A stretch of DNA of 64,000 nucleotides, from positions 53,255 through 117,254 of the forward strand of contig JAFXDV010000013.1 in assembly GCA_017521125.1 (NCBI GenBank), given 5' to 3'. The position numbers were made by a program, and so were the translations under genes. The notes beneath the pieces are model-generated. The model saw nothing but the letters and a program-made list of their open reading frames with translations, was not told the DNA's origin and searched no databases. Of this stretch, positions 1 to 8,686 are shown piece after piece; within the stretch, counting starts at the first letter, position 1, and the number at the start of each line of letters is the position of its first letter. Source of the DNA: Clostridia bacterium. Lineage in GTDB: Bacteria; Bacillota; Clostridia; Oscillospirales; Acutalibacteraceae.

Positions 1-455
1 ATATCGCACAAAGTGGAGATAAACCTCTACTTATCGGCGGCGGAGTAGGTGTGCCCCCAATGTATCTTTTAGCAAAAGAACTTGTAAACGAAGGTAAAAA
101 AGTTACAGTAATTTTAGGCTTTAACACAAAAACCGACGCCTTTTATATGGAAGAGTTCGAAAACTTAGGAGCAAAGGTTTTTGTCTCGACAGTAGACGGA
201 ACCCTTGGTGTTAAAGGCTTCGTAACCGATGCATTAAAGGAAATCGCCGACTATACATATTTTTACACTTGTGGCCCTGAACCAATGCTTAAAGCGGTAT
301 ACAACGCTACCGCTACAAGCGGACAGTTCAGTTTTGAAGAAAGAATGGGTTGCGGCTTCGGTGCTTGTATGGGTTGCAGCTGCAAAACAAAATATGGCAA
401 TAAGCGTATCTGTAAAGATGGCCCTGTGCTCGTAAAGGAGGAAATTATATGGTAG
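1..455 (+). CDS. pyrK: Dihydroorotate dehydrogenase electron transfer subunit PyrK (5' truncated by window edge)
   Basis: This is the FAD/[2Fe-2S] subunit that passes electrons from the class 1B dihydroorotate dehydrogenase to NAD+. The reading frame is open from base 3, so the N-terminal FAD-binding part lies outside the window. Visible here are the nucleotide-binding glycine motif GGGVGVPP near the window edge, the CGPEPM motif of ferredoxin-reductase-type NAD domains, and the C-terminal cysteine cluster (GCGFGACMGCSCK followed by IC) that holds the [2Fe-2S] centre. The stop overlaps the start of pyrD by seven bases, so the two subunits are probably translationally coupled. Confidence 0.95.
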   Translation, partial: IAQSGDKPLLIGGGVGVPPMYLLAKELVNEGKKVTVILGFNTKTDAFYMEEFENLGAKVFVSTVDGTLGVKGFVTDALKEIADYTYFYTCGPEPMLKAVYNATATSGQFSFEERMGCGFGACMGCSCKTKYGNKRICKDGPVLVKEEIIW

Positions 456-1360
456 ACACTAAAGTAACTTTAAGTGGTATTGAGCTTGATAACCCTATAA
501 TTCCCGCCTCAGGCACCTTCGGTTTCGGTTATGAGTTTGCTGAACTATATGATATAAATGTGCTTGGCACCTTCTCGTTTAAGGGCACAACCAAGGATGC
601 TCGTTTTGGTAACCCTACACCGAGAATTGCCGAATGTGAATCAGGTTTAATAAACTCTGTAGGACTTCAAAACCCCGGAGTTGAAAAGGTAAAAGCGCAG
701 GAGCTTCCAAAACTGAAAAAATGTTTTTCAAAGCCTGTTATGGCAAATGTTAGCGGTTTCTCGGTTGAGGACTATGCCTACACCTGCCAAATGCTAAACG
801 ATGAGGAACAAATCGGTTGGTTTGAGGTTAATATCTCTTGCCCCAATGTTCACGGAGGAGGACTTGCTTTCGGAACAAGCGCAAAAAATGCCGAGCTTGT
901 AACCAAAGCCGTAAAGGCGGTTACAAATAAGCCTGTTTATATAAAGCTTTCTCCTAACGTTACCGACATTACCGAGATAGCAAAGGCTTGCGAGGCAGCA
1001 GGAGCAGACGGAATAAGCCTTATAAATACTCTTCTTGGTATGAGAATTGATTTAAAGACTAAAAAGCCGGTTGTAGCCAATAAAATGGGAGGCTTTTCAG
1101 GTCCCGCCATTTTCCCCGTAGCACTCAGAATGGTTTATCAGTGCTATGAGGCGGTTAAAATTCCAATTATCGGAATGGGCGGCGTATCAACTGCCGAGGA
1201 CGTAGTTGAAATGATGCTTGCAGGCGCCACCGCAGTAGAGGTAGGAGCCGCAAACCTTGTTAACCCCTTTGCTTCAAAGGAAATTATCGAAGATTTGCCA
1301 AGAGTAATGGAAAAATATAAAATATCAAGTCTTAAAGACATAATAGGAGGAGCGCACTAA
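449..1360 (+). CDS. pyrD: Dihydroorotate dehydrogenase B catalytic subunit
   Basis: Oxidises dihydroorotate to orotate, the fourth step of UMP synthesis, using FMN. The 303-residue length fits the class 1B family. The substrate and FMN signature [11 protein letters not shown] places the catalytic Cys at residue 131, as in NAD-dependent class 1B enzymes; class 2 enzymes have Ser there. The C-terminal phosphate-binding stretch [12 protein letters not shown] is also present. The start overlaps pyrK, its partner subunit, with AAAGGAGG just upstream, and the stop overlaps the pyrF start by one base. Confidence 0.97.
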   Translation: MVDTKVTLSGIELDNPIIPASGTFGFGYEFAELYDINVLGTFSFKGTTKDARFGNPTPRIAECESGLINSVGLQNPGVEKVKAQELPKLKKCFSKPVMANVSGFSVEDYAYTCQMLNDEEQIGWFEVNISCPNVHGGGLAFGTSAKNAELVTKAVKAVTNKPVYIKLSPNVTDITEIAKACEAAGADGISLINTLLGMRIDLKTKKPVVANKMGGFSGPAIFPVALRMVYQCYEAVKIPIIGMGGVSTAEDVVEMMLAGATAVEVGAANLVNPFASKEIIEDLPRVMEKYKISSLKDIIGGAH

Positions 1361-2058
1361 TGGGAAAGGACGTAATTATTGCTTGTGATTTCAGTTCGAA
1401 AGAGGCTTGTCTTAGCTTTCTTGATAAATTCACTGAAAGAAAGCCTTATGTTAAAATCGGTATGGAACTTTTTTATGCCGCAGGTCCTGAAATTGTAAAA
1501 GAAATTAAAAAGAGAGGACACAAAATATTCCTTGATTTAAAACTTCACGATATACCAAATACCGTTAAAAAATCAATGTCAGTACTATCTGGCCTTGATG
1601 TTGATATGACCAATCTCCATGCCGCAGGCACAATTTCTATGATGGAAGCGGCCTTAGAGGGACTAACCCGTGAGGATGGCACAAGACCACTCCTTATTGC
1701 AGTAACTCAGCTTACAAGTACCGATCAGGAGAGAATGGAAAATGACCTTCTCATAAAGGAACCTATTGATAAGGTTGTAATGCATTATGCATCTAATGCT
1801 GCAAAGGCGGGTCTCGACGGAGTAGTTTGCTCTCCATTAGAGGCTCAAAAGGTTCACGAAACCTGTGGAGAAAAGTTTTTAACCGTAACACCCGGTGTGC
1901 GTTTTGCAGATGGCGATAAGGGAGACCAAAAGCGTGTTATGACACCTGAGCAGGCAAAGAAAATCGGCTCTGACTATATCGTAGTAGGCCGTCCTATTAC
2001 TGCCGCCGAGGACCCTGTTGCTGCATACAACCGTTGCGTTAGCGAATTTGTAGATTAG
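1360..2058 (+). CDS. pyrF: Orotidine 5'-phosphate decarboxylase
   Basis: Decarboxylates OMP to UMP, the last step of the de novo pathway. The 232-residue protein carries the catalytic Lys/Asp array in [12 protein letters not shown] near residues 57-68 and the C-terminal phosphate-gripper region ending in [12 protein letters not shown], typical of the short bacterial PyrF subfamily. Its ATG overlaps the pyrD stop (TAATG) and a GGAGGAG ribosome binding site lies inside the end of pyrD. Confidence 0.97.
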   Translation: MGKDVIIACDFSSKEACLSFLDKFTERKPYVKIGMELFYAAGPEIVKEIKKRGHKIFLDLKLHDIPNTVKKSMSVLSGLDVDMTNLHAAGTISMMEAALEGLTREDGTRPLLIAVTQLTSTDQERMENDLLIKEPIDKVVMHYASNAAKAGLDGVVCSPLEAQKVHETCGEKFLTVTPGVRFADGDKGDQKRVMTPEQAKKIGSDYIVVGRPITAAEDPVAAYNRCVSEFVD

Positions 2059-2068
2059 GAGAGAGAAT

Positions 2069-2725
2069 ATGTTAGCCTATAAAAGAGAATTTATTAAATT
2101 TTTAGAGGATGCAGGAGTTTTAAAGTTTGGAGATTTTACCGCTAAATCAGGCAGAAAAATTCCATATTTCATAAACGCCGGAGATATTAAAACAGGCGAG
2201 CAGATTTCAAAACTCGGTGAGTTTTATTCTAAAGCCTATAAGGAGAAGTTAGGGGAGAAGAAAGCCGTTTTATACGGCCCTGCATATAAGGGTATTCCCA
2301 TTGCTGTATCTGTAGCAGTAGCGTTAGCAAAAGAGGGGCTTGACGTTCCTTTCTTCTTTAACCGTAAGGAAGAAAAGGACCACGGAGAAGGCGGAGTTTT
2401 CGTAGGATATAAGCCACAGGATGGCGAGGAAATCGTAATCGTTGAGGATGTTGTAACCGCAGGTACCGCTATCAGAGAAAGTATGGCAATTCTTTCTTCT
2501 TTAAAAGGCACAAAGGTTGCCGCTACCTTCGTTATGGTTGACCGTAAGGAAAAAGGCCAAACCGAAAAATCTGCTATTGCAGAGGTTGGCGATGAATATG
2601 GTTTCCCGGTATATTCAGTAGTTGACGTGTACGATATTATTGAGTATTTAGAAGAAGATGAGAATAACAAAGAAAACGTTGAAAGAATAAAGAAATATCT
2701 TGAAATTTACGGTGCAAAGGAATAG
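2069..2725 (+). CDS. pyrE: Orotate phosphoribosyltransferase
   Basis: Transfers phosphoribose from PRPP to orotate to give OMP. The PRPP-binding signature [17 protein letters not shown] sits near residues 127-143 of 218, and the N-terminal part has the orotate-side motif [12 protein letters not shown]. It follows pyrF after ten bases, with a GGAGAG ribosome binding site in between. The C-terminal tail is somewhat longer than the minimal PyrE fold. Confidence 0.96.
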   Translation: MLAYKREFIKFLEDAGVLKFGDFTAKSGRKIPYFINAGDIKTGEQISKLGEFYSKAYKEKLGEKKAVLYGPAYKGIPIAVSVAVALAKEGLDVPFFFNRKEEKDHGEGGVFVGYKPQDGEEIVIVEDVVTAGTAIRESMAILSSLKGTKVAATFVMVDRKEKGQTEKSAIAEVGDEYGFPVYSVVDVYDIIEYLEEDENNKENVERIKKYLEIYGAKE

Positions 2726-2729
2726 AAAA

Positions 2730-3644
2730 ATGAAAAGTTTGATTGATATACTCGACCTTTCAGTAAACGAAATTGACAACCTTATAGATACCGCAAACGA
2801 CATTATAGCAAACCCTGAAAAATATGCTCATAAATGTCAGGGCAAAAAACTTGCAACCCTATTTTTTGAGCCATCAACCCGTACACGCCTTTCTTTCGAG
2901 GCGGCAATGTACGAACTTGGCGGAAACGTGTTAGGCTTTTCCGAGGCTCAAAGTTCTTCTTCATCAAAGGGCGAAAGCGTAGCAGATACCGTAAAGGTAG
3001 TAGGCTACTATGCCGACATTATAGCTATGCGCCACCCAAAAGAAGGCGCACCCTTGGTTGCAAGCTATAATGCAGGTGTTCCTGTAATCAATGCGGGAGA
3101 CGGTGGACATAATCACCCTACTCAGACACTTACCGACCTTCTCACTATTAAAAGAGAAAAGGGTCGTCTTGACAACCTGACAGTTGGCTTTTGCGGAGAC
3201 CTTAAATTTGGAAGAACAGTTCATTCACTTATAGGTGCTCTCTCACGCTACGAAAATGTAAAAATCGTTCTTGTATCTCCAAAGGAACTTACCGTTCCGG
3301 AGTATATAAAGAAAGAGGTTTTAGAGGCTAAAAATATTGAATTCATCGAGACTACCGATTTAGAATCTGCTATGCCAGACCTTGATATACTCTATATGAC
3401 CAGAGTACAGCGTGAAAGATTTTTCAACGAGCAGGATTATATAAGACTAAAGGACAGTTATATTTTAACTCCTGAAAAGCTTGAAATCGCTAAAAATGAT
3501 TTATGCATACTTCATCCGCTACCTCGTGTTAACGAAATTAAAGTAGCGGTGGATAAAGATAGCCGAGCTAAGTACTTTGAACAGGCTAAAAACGGCAAAT
3601 ATATCCGTATGGCACTTATATTAAAACTATTGGAGGTGGAGTAA
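2730..3644 (+). CDS. pyrB: Aspartate carbamoyltransferase catalytic subunit
   Basis: Condenses carbamoyl phosphate and aspartate, the committed step of pyrimidine synthesis. The carbamoyl-phosphate loop [12 protein letters not shown], the active-site [13 protein letters not shown] and the aspartate-side [10 protein letters not shown] are all intact. I chose the ATG at 2730 because AAAGGA ends nine bases upstream and the protein then begins directly with the family's helix ([10 protein letters not shown]). A longer in-frame start at 2700 lies inside pyrE and has no ribosome binding site. The next gene, pyrI, starts immediately at the stop. Confidence 0.96.
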   Translation: MKSLIDILDLSVNEIDNLIDTANDIIANPEKYAHKCQGKKLATLFFEPSTRTRLSFEAAMYELGGNVLGFSEAQSSSSSKGESVADTVKVVGYYADIIAMRHPKEGAPLVASYNAGVPVINAGDGGHNHPTQTLTDLLTIKREKGRLDNLTVGFCGDLKFGRTVHSLIGALSRYENVKIVLVSPKELTVPEYIKKEVLEAKNIEFIETTDLESAMPDLDILYMTRVQRERFFNEQDYIRLKDSYILTPEKLEIAKNDLCILHPLPRVNEIKVAVDKDSRAKYFEQAKNGKYIRMALILKLLEVE

Positions 3645-4061
3645 ATGATTGTTAACCCTATCGAAAATGGTATAGTTCTCGACCATATCAAAGCAGGAAA
3701 CGGTATGGAGCTTTATAAGGCTTTAAATCTTGATAAATTAGGATCTACCGTTGCTCTCATTATCAATGCCGACAGTAGAAAAATGGGCAAAAAGGATATT
3801 ATTAAAATTGATGAGGTTATAGACCTTAATTTTGATATCTTAGGATATATTGATCCTGACGTAACAGTGAACGTTATTAAAAACGGAAAAAATGAGAAGT
3901 TAGCAAAAATTGAGCCACCACAGACTGTTACAAATCTTATACATTGTAAAAACCCAAGATGTATAACCTCCACCGAACAAGAACTAGACCACGTATTTAA
4001 ACTCACCGATAGAGAAAATATGGTCTATCGTTGTATCTACTGCGAAACAAAAGCAAAATAA
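3645..4061 (+). CDS. pyrI: Aspartate carbamoyltransferase regulatory subunit
   Basis: Regulatory chain that binds nucleotides and zinc and assembles with PyrB into the allosteric holoenzyme. The N-terminal half has the nucleotide-binding start (VNPIENGIVLDHI). The C-terminal half has the four-Cys zinc site (CKNPRC and CIYC). Its length of 138 is slightly below the E. coli chain of about 153. The ATG directly abuts the pyrB stop, and the ribosome binding site GGAGGTGGAG lies within pyrB. This is the last recognisable pyr gene; carbamoyl-phosphate synthetase and dihydroorotase genes are not in the window. Confidence 0.96.
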   Translation: MIVNPIENGIVLDHIKAGNGMELYKALNLDKLGSTVALIINADSRKMGKKDIIKIDEVIDLNFDILGYIDPDVTVNVIKNGKNEKLAKIEPPQTVTNLIHCKNPRCITSTEQELDHVFKLTDRENMVYRCIYCETKAK

Positions 4062-4125
4062 AAAACACTGCCTCCTAAAAGAGGTGTAGCGAACGTCTTA
4101 ACTTTTTGGAAAGGTGTTTATATTT

Positions 4126-5097
4126 ATGAGTATAAATCCTGTAGTAATTAATCTAATAATTTGGCTGCCATTTGTGTTGGTTATATTGCCCGCAATTATA
4201 AAATGGTGTATTAGAGGATATAAAGATGGTCTGGTGCAAGCACTTTTGGGTTTGTCCGCAACTATTATTGCCGGCATCGCAAGTATATTTTTTGCGAATT
4301 TACTTGCTACCATATTCGCACCGGTTGTTAAGGGTTGGATAGGCAGCGTCGATGCTAAAGGTATGGTTGCATTTATTATAGGTGATGGCCTTCGTGCCGA
4401 ATTATCACTTCTTTTATATTCTGTTATAATTAGTTTTTTACCAAATCTGTTAAAATGGATCTATAAAAAATATTTATCTCACATAAAAGAAAAAAGTGAT
4501 AAAAAGGTAATGAAGTTTGCAGGACTTGGAGTTTCTCTGGTGGACTGTGTTGTGTTTGCATTGCTTTTCACTATACCTATTTATGGTTCACTTGCTATTT
4601 ATTCGCCGGCAATTAAAAATATTATCGGTGGTAATAACTTTATAGTTGAGACTGTTTTAAAAGAGGAACAAAAAGCTAATGCTTTGGATACTATTGATGT
4701 TATTAATACACATCCGCTCGTTGTAGTTGCTTCCACAAAGATGTCTAGAAGCCTTTATGGTAGTTTGTCTAAAAACAGTATTGGAAAGGAACATACAACA
4801 ATTGAAGATAATGTGAATGCTATTTCTGATGTTATAGCAGTTGTGCAGAAGATTGCTGAAAATCCGGAGACAATTACCGAGGAAGATTTAAATAAAATAA
4901 TTGATGTTATATCCAACAATCCCGGTATGGTCACATTCTTTAGCACCTCAGGTGGTCAAGAATTGATTGATAATTTGAAACAAACCCTTGATAATAGCGA
5001 TATGCCAAAAGAAGGTAAGAAAAAGATATGCGCTATTATAAATGAAATTGAAGAAAAAGTAAATTCTGCTAATGACACACAGGAAAATGCTAACTAA
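4126..5097 (+). CDS. CvpA-like membrane protein
   Basis: The N-terminal 170 residues contain about four hydrophobic segments and a conserved GYKDGLVQALLG stretch after the first helix, which resembles the CvpA (colicin V production) family. The remaining 150 residues are soluble and rich in Ile, Asn, Glu and Lys, with no motif I recognise. I prefer the ATG at 4126, about eleven bases after GGAAAGG; the upstream in-frame GTG at 4114 overlaps that ribosome binding site. It follows the pyr genes without a convincing terminator, so it may be co-transcribed with them. The molecular role of CvpA proteins in Firmicutes is not settled. Confidence 0.7.
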   Translation: MSINPVVINLIIWLPFVLVILPAIIKWCIRGYKDGLVQALLGLSATIIAGIASIFFANLLATIFAPVVKGWIGSVDAKGMVAFIIGDGLRAELSLLLYSVIISFLPNLLKWIYKKYLSHIKEKSDKKVMKFAGLGVSLVDCVVFALLFTIPIYGSLAIYSPAIKNIIGGNNFIVETVLKEEQKANALDTIDVINTHPLVVVASTKMSRSLYGSLSKNSIGKEHTTIEDNVNAISDVIAVVQKIAENPETITEEDLNKIIDVISNNPGMVTFFSTSGGQELIDNLKQTLDNSDMPKEGKKKICAIINEIEEKVNSANDTQENAN

Positions 5098-5101
5098 AAG
5101 G

Positions 5102-5131
5102 AAATCCCCCCGTTGTACGGGGGGATTTTTA
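5102..5131. terminator. Bidirectional intrinsic terminator
   Basis: An 11-bp stem (AAATCCCCCCG with CGGGGGGATTT) closes a 5-base loop and is followed by a T run on the plus strand. It lies between the convergent CvpA-like gene and the lipoprotein gene and probably serves both. Confidence 0.93.
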
Positions 5132-5151
5132 TTATTTATAAACTGTGAAAA

Positions 5152-6096
5152 CTAATATTTTAAATATGTTTTTTTAGCAAGGTACTTATCAATTAACTTC
5201 TGTATTCCTTCCATGTCGCTTTGAGAATCAAAAATCTCTGCGAAATTTGTGGTTGCTTTTTTGTAGGTGTAGTAGGTAGACCTAAAACGAAGGAAATTAA
5301 AGTAAGGATGGATAGATGAATCGTTACAGAAAGAATAATCTTGACCAACAGCCGACTCACCGGTAATAGCACAATAGGTCATAAGTGCTGTAATGTAGCC
5401 TGTGAGAATGTTTGGATGGTATCCGTCTTCTTTGCTCTTGCAAACAATGAATGAGTTCTTATTATATTCTTGAGTGGCGTTTGGAACCTTTACGTTGCCG
5501 TTTATAAGGTCATAAACCAATTTGCCCCAATCAACTATGGTTACTCCTTTTTTCTCAAGTTCTTTGACTTGGGGAATCCATACGGCTCCTTTTGTGTGGG
5601 CTTGTTCGTGTACTAAGAAAACAAATTTAACGTCTGGGTTAGCTTCTCTGAAAAAGTTCATAACCAATTCGCATTTTTCTAAGAAATCAGTGCTGTTATT
5701 TGCGAGAGAACCTTGTTGCATAACAACGTAATCAAAATTCTTATCAACAATATCATCCTTATGAATAACGCCGTCGCAACCACGATTAGCTTTACATACT
5801 TCAAAAAGAGAAGAAAGGTCGTGTCCACCATAGCACCAGTTGGTAACTGAAACCTCTGCGCCATTTTTCTTACAAATCTGATAGAAATAACCTTGGTCGT
5901 TACTTCTTTCTTCTTGAGATTGAATTGTCTGATCTTTTTTAATTACAACGTTACCGTAATGAGTAAAAGAGTTGCCGATAAACATTATCTTTTTTCCATC
6001 AAGTGAAACAGGTTCTTTATTGGTCTTAGCAGAACAACCTGTAAATGTGGCCATAATTATTAAAATGACCAATAATAGAGATAATAATTTTTTCAT
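5152..6096 (-). CDS. SGNH-hydrolase-like lipoprotein (DUF4886-like)
   Basis: The N-terminus is a lipoprotein signal: KK, a hydrophobic stretch, then the lipobox FTGC with Cys at residue 20. After the leader comes IMFIGNSFTH, a block-I motif with a candidate nucleophilic Ser as in GDSL/SGNH esterases. VVMQQGS and the late DGYHPN-LTGYITA region (candidate Asp/His pair) match the DUF4886-type branch. I infer a surface-anchored esterase or carbohydrate deacetylase-like enzyme; the substrate is unknown. It stands alone, with a ribosome binding site AAAGGCG upstream and a terminator downstream. Confidence 0.7.
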   Translation of the reverse strand: MKKLLSLLLVILIIMATFTGCSAKTNKEPVSLDGKKIMFIGNSFTHYGNVVIKKDQTIQSQEERSNDQGYFYQICKKNGAEVSVTNWCYGGHDLSSLFEVCKANRGCDGVIHKDDIVDKNFDYVVMQQGSLANNSTDFLEKCELVMNFFREANPDVKFVFLVHEQAHTKGAVWIPQVKELEKKGVTIVDWGKLVYDLINGNVKVPNATQEYNKNSFIVCKSKEDGYHPNILTGYITALMTYCAITGESAVGQDYSFCNDSSIHPYFNFLRFRSTYYTYKKATTNFAEIFDSQSDMEGIQKLIDKYLAKKTYLKY

Positions 6097-6142
6097 TAAT
6101 TTTTTCGCCTTTCATATAATTTATAAAAGTACATAGGAAACA

Positions 6143-6170
6143 AAGCCCTGACTAGTGATAGTCAGGGGTT
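6143..6170 (-). terminator. Intrinsic terminator of the GGGtGRT gene
   Basis: A 9-bp perfect stem (CCCTGACTA with TAGTCAGGG, 6146-6154 and 6159-6167) has a 4-base loop. Read on the minus strand it is followed by CTTTGTTT, just after the stop of the minus-strand gene. Confidence 0.8.
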
Positions 6171-6190
6171 GTTATAGACATATGAACTAA

Positions 6191-7189
6191 TTATTTTGCG
6201 TTTTCTTCAACAGCAACTGCACAAGCAACAGTCATACCAACCATTGGGTTGTTACCTGCGCCGATAAGTCCCATCATCTCAACGTGAGCAGGAACAGAAG
6301 AAGAACCTGCAAACTGAGCATCACCATGCATACGGCCCATAGTGTCGGTCATACCGTAAGAAGCAGGACCTGCAGCCATATTGTCAGGATGTAAGGTACG
6401 GCCTGTACCACCGCCTGAAGCAACAGAGAAGTAGTTTACACCATTCTCATTACACCACTTTTTGTAGGTGCCTGCAACAGGATGTTGGAAGCGAGTTGGG
6501 TTGGTGGAGTTACCGGTAATAGAAACGCCAACCTTTTCAAGTCTCATAATAGCAACACCCTCAGGAACGTTGTCACTACCATAGCACTTAACATCGGCAC
6601 GAGGACCCTTTGAGAAAGCTTTCTCAGAAATAACCTTAACTTCCTCTGCATATGGGTCGAATTCGGTCTCTACATAAGTAAAGCCGTTGATTCTTGAAAT
6701 AATGTAAGCGGCATCCTTTCCAAGACCGTTAAGGATAACACGGAGAGGCTGAGTTCTAACCTTGTTAGCGTTAAGAGCAATCTTAATAGCACCCTCAGCT
6801 GCAGCGAAAGACTCGTGACCTGCGAGGAAGCAGAAGCACTCGGTCTCTTCGCTTAAAAGCATTTTACCAAGGTTGCCATGTCCTAAGCCAACCTTGCGGT
6901 TTTCTGCAACAGAGCCTGGGATACAGAAAGCCTGAAGACCGATACCGATAGCGGCAGCAGCGTCAGCAGCCTTTTTGCAGCCCTTCTTAATAGCGATAGC
7001 GCAACCTACTGTGTAAGCCCACTTTGCATTCTCAAAGCAGATAGGTTGAGTTTCTTCAACAATTTTGTAAGGGTCGATACCATAAGCATCACAAATGTCC
7101 TTACATTCATCAATAGAGTTAATTCCATATTCCTTAAGAGTAGCAAGAATTTTTGCTTCTCTTCTTTCATAACCTTCAAATTTAGCCAT
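6191..7189 (-). CDS. GGGtGRT family protein of unknown function
   Basis: The sequence matches a conserved bacterial family named for its GGGtGRT motif, found here as GGGTGRT at residues 259-265. Other conserved-looking glycine and histidine stretches are GLGHGNLGKM (101-110), CFLAGHESFAAAEGA (120-134) and MGRMHGDAQFAGSSSVPAH near the C-terminus. There are about eight cysteines and no signal peptide or membrane helix, so it is cytosolic. It lies 18 bases downstream of a NifU-like Fe-S scaffold-type gene, the usual partner of this family, with TAAGGAGG before its ATG. Function is unknown; an Fe-S-dependent enzyme or complex is inference only. Confidence 0.85.
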   Translation of the reverse strand: MAKFEGYERREAKILATLKEYGINSIDECKDICDAYGIDPYKIVEETQPICFENAKWAYTVGCAIAIKKGCKKAADAAAAIGIGLQAFCIPGSVAENRKVGLGHGNLGKMLLSEETECFCFLAGHESFAAAEGAIKIALNANKVRTQPLRVILNGLGKDAAYIISRINGFTYVETEFDPYAEEVKVISEKAFSKGPRADVKCYGSDNVPEGVAIMRLEKVGVSITGNSTNPTRFQHPVAGTYKKWCNENGVNYFSVASGGGTGRTLHPDNMAAGPASYGMTDTMGRMHGDAQFAGSSSVPAHVEMMGLIGAGNNPMVGMTVACAVAVEENAK

Positions 7190-7207
7190 TGTACATTACC
7201 TCCTTAA

Positions 7208-7900
7208 TTATTCTTTACGGGGGTCAATGTACTTTGCAGCATCATTGAATCTTCCGTATGTACCTTTTGCCTTTTCGTAAGCTTCATTAGGCTCCATGCC
7301 CTTCTTAATGAAGTCGGTCATCTTTCCGAGAGATACGAACTCATATCCGATAACCTCATCGTTCTCATCAAGAGCCATTCTTGTGCAATAGCCCTCGGTC
7401 ATTTCAAGGTAACGAACACCCTTAGCCTTAGTACCATACATAGTACCAACCATAGAACGCTCGCCTTTACCAAGGTCTTCCATACCTGCGCCGATTACGA
7501 GGCCGTCTTCAGAGAAAGCAGACTGGCTTCTACCGTATACGATTTGTAAGAAAAGCTCACGCATAGCGGTGTTAATGGCATCGCAAACGAGGTCGGTGTT
7601 TAAAGCCTCTAAAAGAGTCTTGCCGGGAAGAATTTCTGCTGCCATAGCTGCAGAGTGGGTCATACCCGAGCAACCAATAGTCTCAACGAGAGCTTCTTCA
7701 ATGATACCTTCTTTAACGTTTAAAGAAAGTTTGCAAGCGCCCTGCTGAGGAGCACACCAACCTACACCGTGTGTGTAAGCGGAGATGTCTTTAATTTCTT
7801 TTGCCTGTACCCATTTGCCTTCTTCGGGAATAGGAGCGGGTCCGTGATGAGGTCCCTTGGCAACGGTACACATGTTTTGAACTTCTAAAGAATAATTCAT
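7208..7900 (-). CDS. Iron-sulfur cluster assembly scaffold-like (NifU N-like) protein
   Basis: The 230-residue protein resembles the IscU/NifU N-terminal fold: conserved cysteines at about 49, 56, 77 (IGCSGMTHSAAMAAE) and 106 correspond to a three-Cys cluster site plus extras. It has an additional C-terminal region with RYLEMTEGYCTRM and an MTDFIKKGM segment not found in plain IscU. I chose the ATG at 7900 because AAAGGAG sits eight bases upstream; an in-frame ATG 17 codons earlier has no ribosome binding site. It pairs with the GGGtGRT gene under one promoter. Whether it builds clusters or is a structural partner is not known. Confidence 0.85.
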   Translation of the reverse strand: MNYSLEVQNMCTVAKGPHHGPAPIPEEGKWVQAKEIKDISAYTHGVGWCAPQQGACKLSLNVKEGIIEEALVETIGCSGMTHSAAMAAEILPGKTLLEALNTDLVCDAINTAMRELFLQIVYGRSQSAFSEDGLVIGAGMEDLGKGERSMVGTMYGTKAKGVRYLEMTEGYCTRMALDENDEVIGYEFVSLGKMTDFIKKGMEPNEAYEKAKGTYGRFNDAAKYIDPRKE

Positions 7901-7955
7901 AGTGTTTTTCTCCTTTTGTATTTTGCCGAAATTTGTATTTTGTTCATACAAAAAA

Positions 7956-7984
7956 AGTATACCAAAAAATCAGGAAAATTACAA
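7956..7984 (-). promoter_or_regulatory. SigA-type promoter for the NifU-like/GGGtGRT pair
   Basis: On the minus strand, TTGTAA and TATACT are separated by exactly 17 bases, about 55 bases upstream of the ATG at 7900. Confidence 0.7.
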
Positions 7985-7997
7985 GAGGAAAATGATA

Positions 7998-8026
7998 TTG
8001 AATTGTATAAAATTTTATGGTATATT
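7998..8026 (+). promoter_or_regulatory. SigA-type promoter for the flavin-reductase-like gene
   Basis: TTGAAT and TATATT are separated by 17 bases, about 40 bases upstream of the gene start. It is arranged divergently from the minus-strand promoter at 7956-7984. Confidence 0.65.
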
Positions 8027-8066
8027 TAATTTCAAGTTAACATAAAAATAAAAGGTGGATATGATG

Positions 8067-8567
8067 ATGTTTAGAACAATAGAACCTAAGATGATAAAAG
8101 ACAATTTAATAGAGTGTATAGCAGATGAATGGATGCTTTTAACCGCAGGAAACAGTGAGGGCTACAATATGATGACTGCCTCCTGGGGATTTATGGGAGA
8201 AATGTGGGGAGAAGACAGTGTGGCCGTTGTAGTAAGACCCCAAAGATATACAATGGAGTTTTTAGAAAAACAAGATTATTTCACAATTTCTCTTTATGGA
8301 GATAACAAAGCAATTCATAAAATCTGCGGAGTTTCAAGCGGAAGAGACGTTGATAAAACAAAGGAAACAGGTCTTACCCCCGTTGTTAACGATAAATATG
8401 TCTATTTTGGCGAGGCAAGAATGGTTTTTGTTATAAAAAAGCAATTTGTTCAGCCTTTAAAAGAGGAGAACTTTGTTGACAAGGAAATAATTGATAAATG
8501 GTATCCAAGTAAAGATTACCACAACCTGATTATCGGCAAAATTGAAAAGGTTTTAGTAAAAGAATAA
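8067..8567 (+). CDS. Flavin reductase-like domain protein (flavoredoxin-like)
   Basis: A short single-domain protein of the flavin reductase-like FMN-binding family. The signature region is GYNMMTASWGFMGEMWG near residues 34-50, followed by VVVRPQRYTMEFLE and YFTISLYGD, as in flavoredoxins of anaerobes. It probably binds FMN and takes part in cytosolic redox chemistry; the partner is unknown. Three consecutive ATG codons occur at 8061-8069. I take the third, eight bases after AGGTGG, because it gives the family's usual start (MFRTIEP). It is transcribed alone, with its own promoter and terminator. Confidence 0.8.
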   Translation: MFRTIEPKMIKDNLIECIADEWMLLTAGNSEGYNMMTASWGFMGEMWGEDSVAVVVRPQRYTMEFLEKQDYFTISLYGDNKAIHKICGVSSGRDVDKTKETGLTPVVNDKYVYFGEARMVFVIKKQFVQPLKEENFVDKEIIDKWYPSKDYHNLIIGKIEKVLVKE

Positions 8568-8571
8568 CTGA

Positions 8572-8605
8572 AAATTCCTGCTTTTGTATTAGCAGGAATT
8601 TTTTT
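8572..8605 (+). terminator. Intrinsic terminator
   Basis: A 10-bp stem (AAATTCCTGC with GCAGGAATTT) is followed by a run of T immediately after the flavin-reductase-like gene. Confidence 0.92.
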
Positions 8606-8686
8606 ACAGTAAGAATTTGCGAAAAAGTGTCGATTTAATGTTGTAAAACCATTAGTTATGTGATACATTAAATAAGGTGATATAAA

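Noticed and set aside
2236..2670. 144-codon minus-strand frame opposite pyrE
   Set aside because: Complete overlap with a well-supported enzyme gene, Ser/Thr/Ile-rich composition of an antisense shadow, no ribosome binding site.
4062..4113. Possible small hairpin (CCTC/GAGG) between pyrI and the CvpA-like gene as a terminator
   Set aside because: Only four or five base pairs and no T run, so I leave the two genes as possibly co-transcribed.
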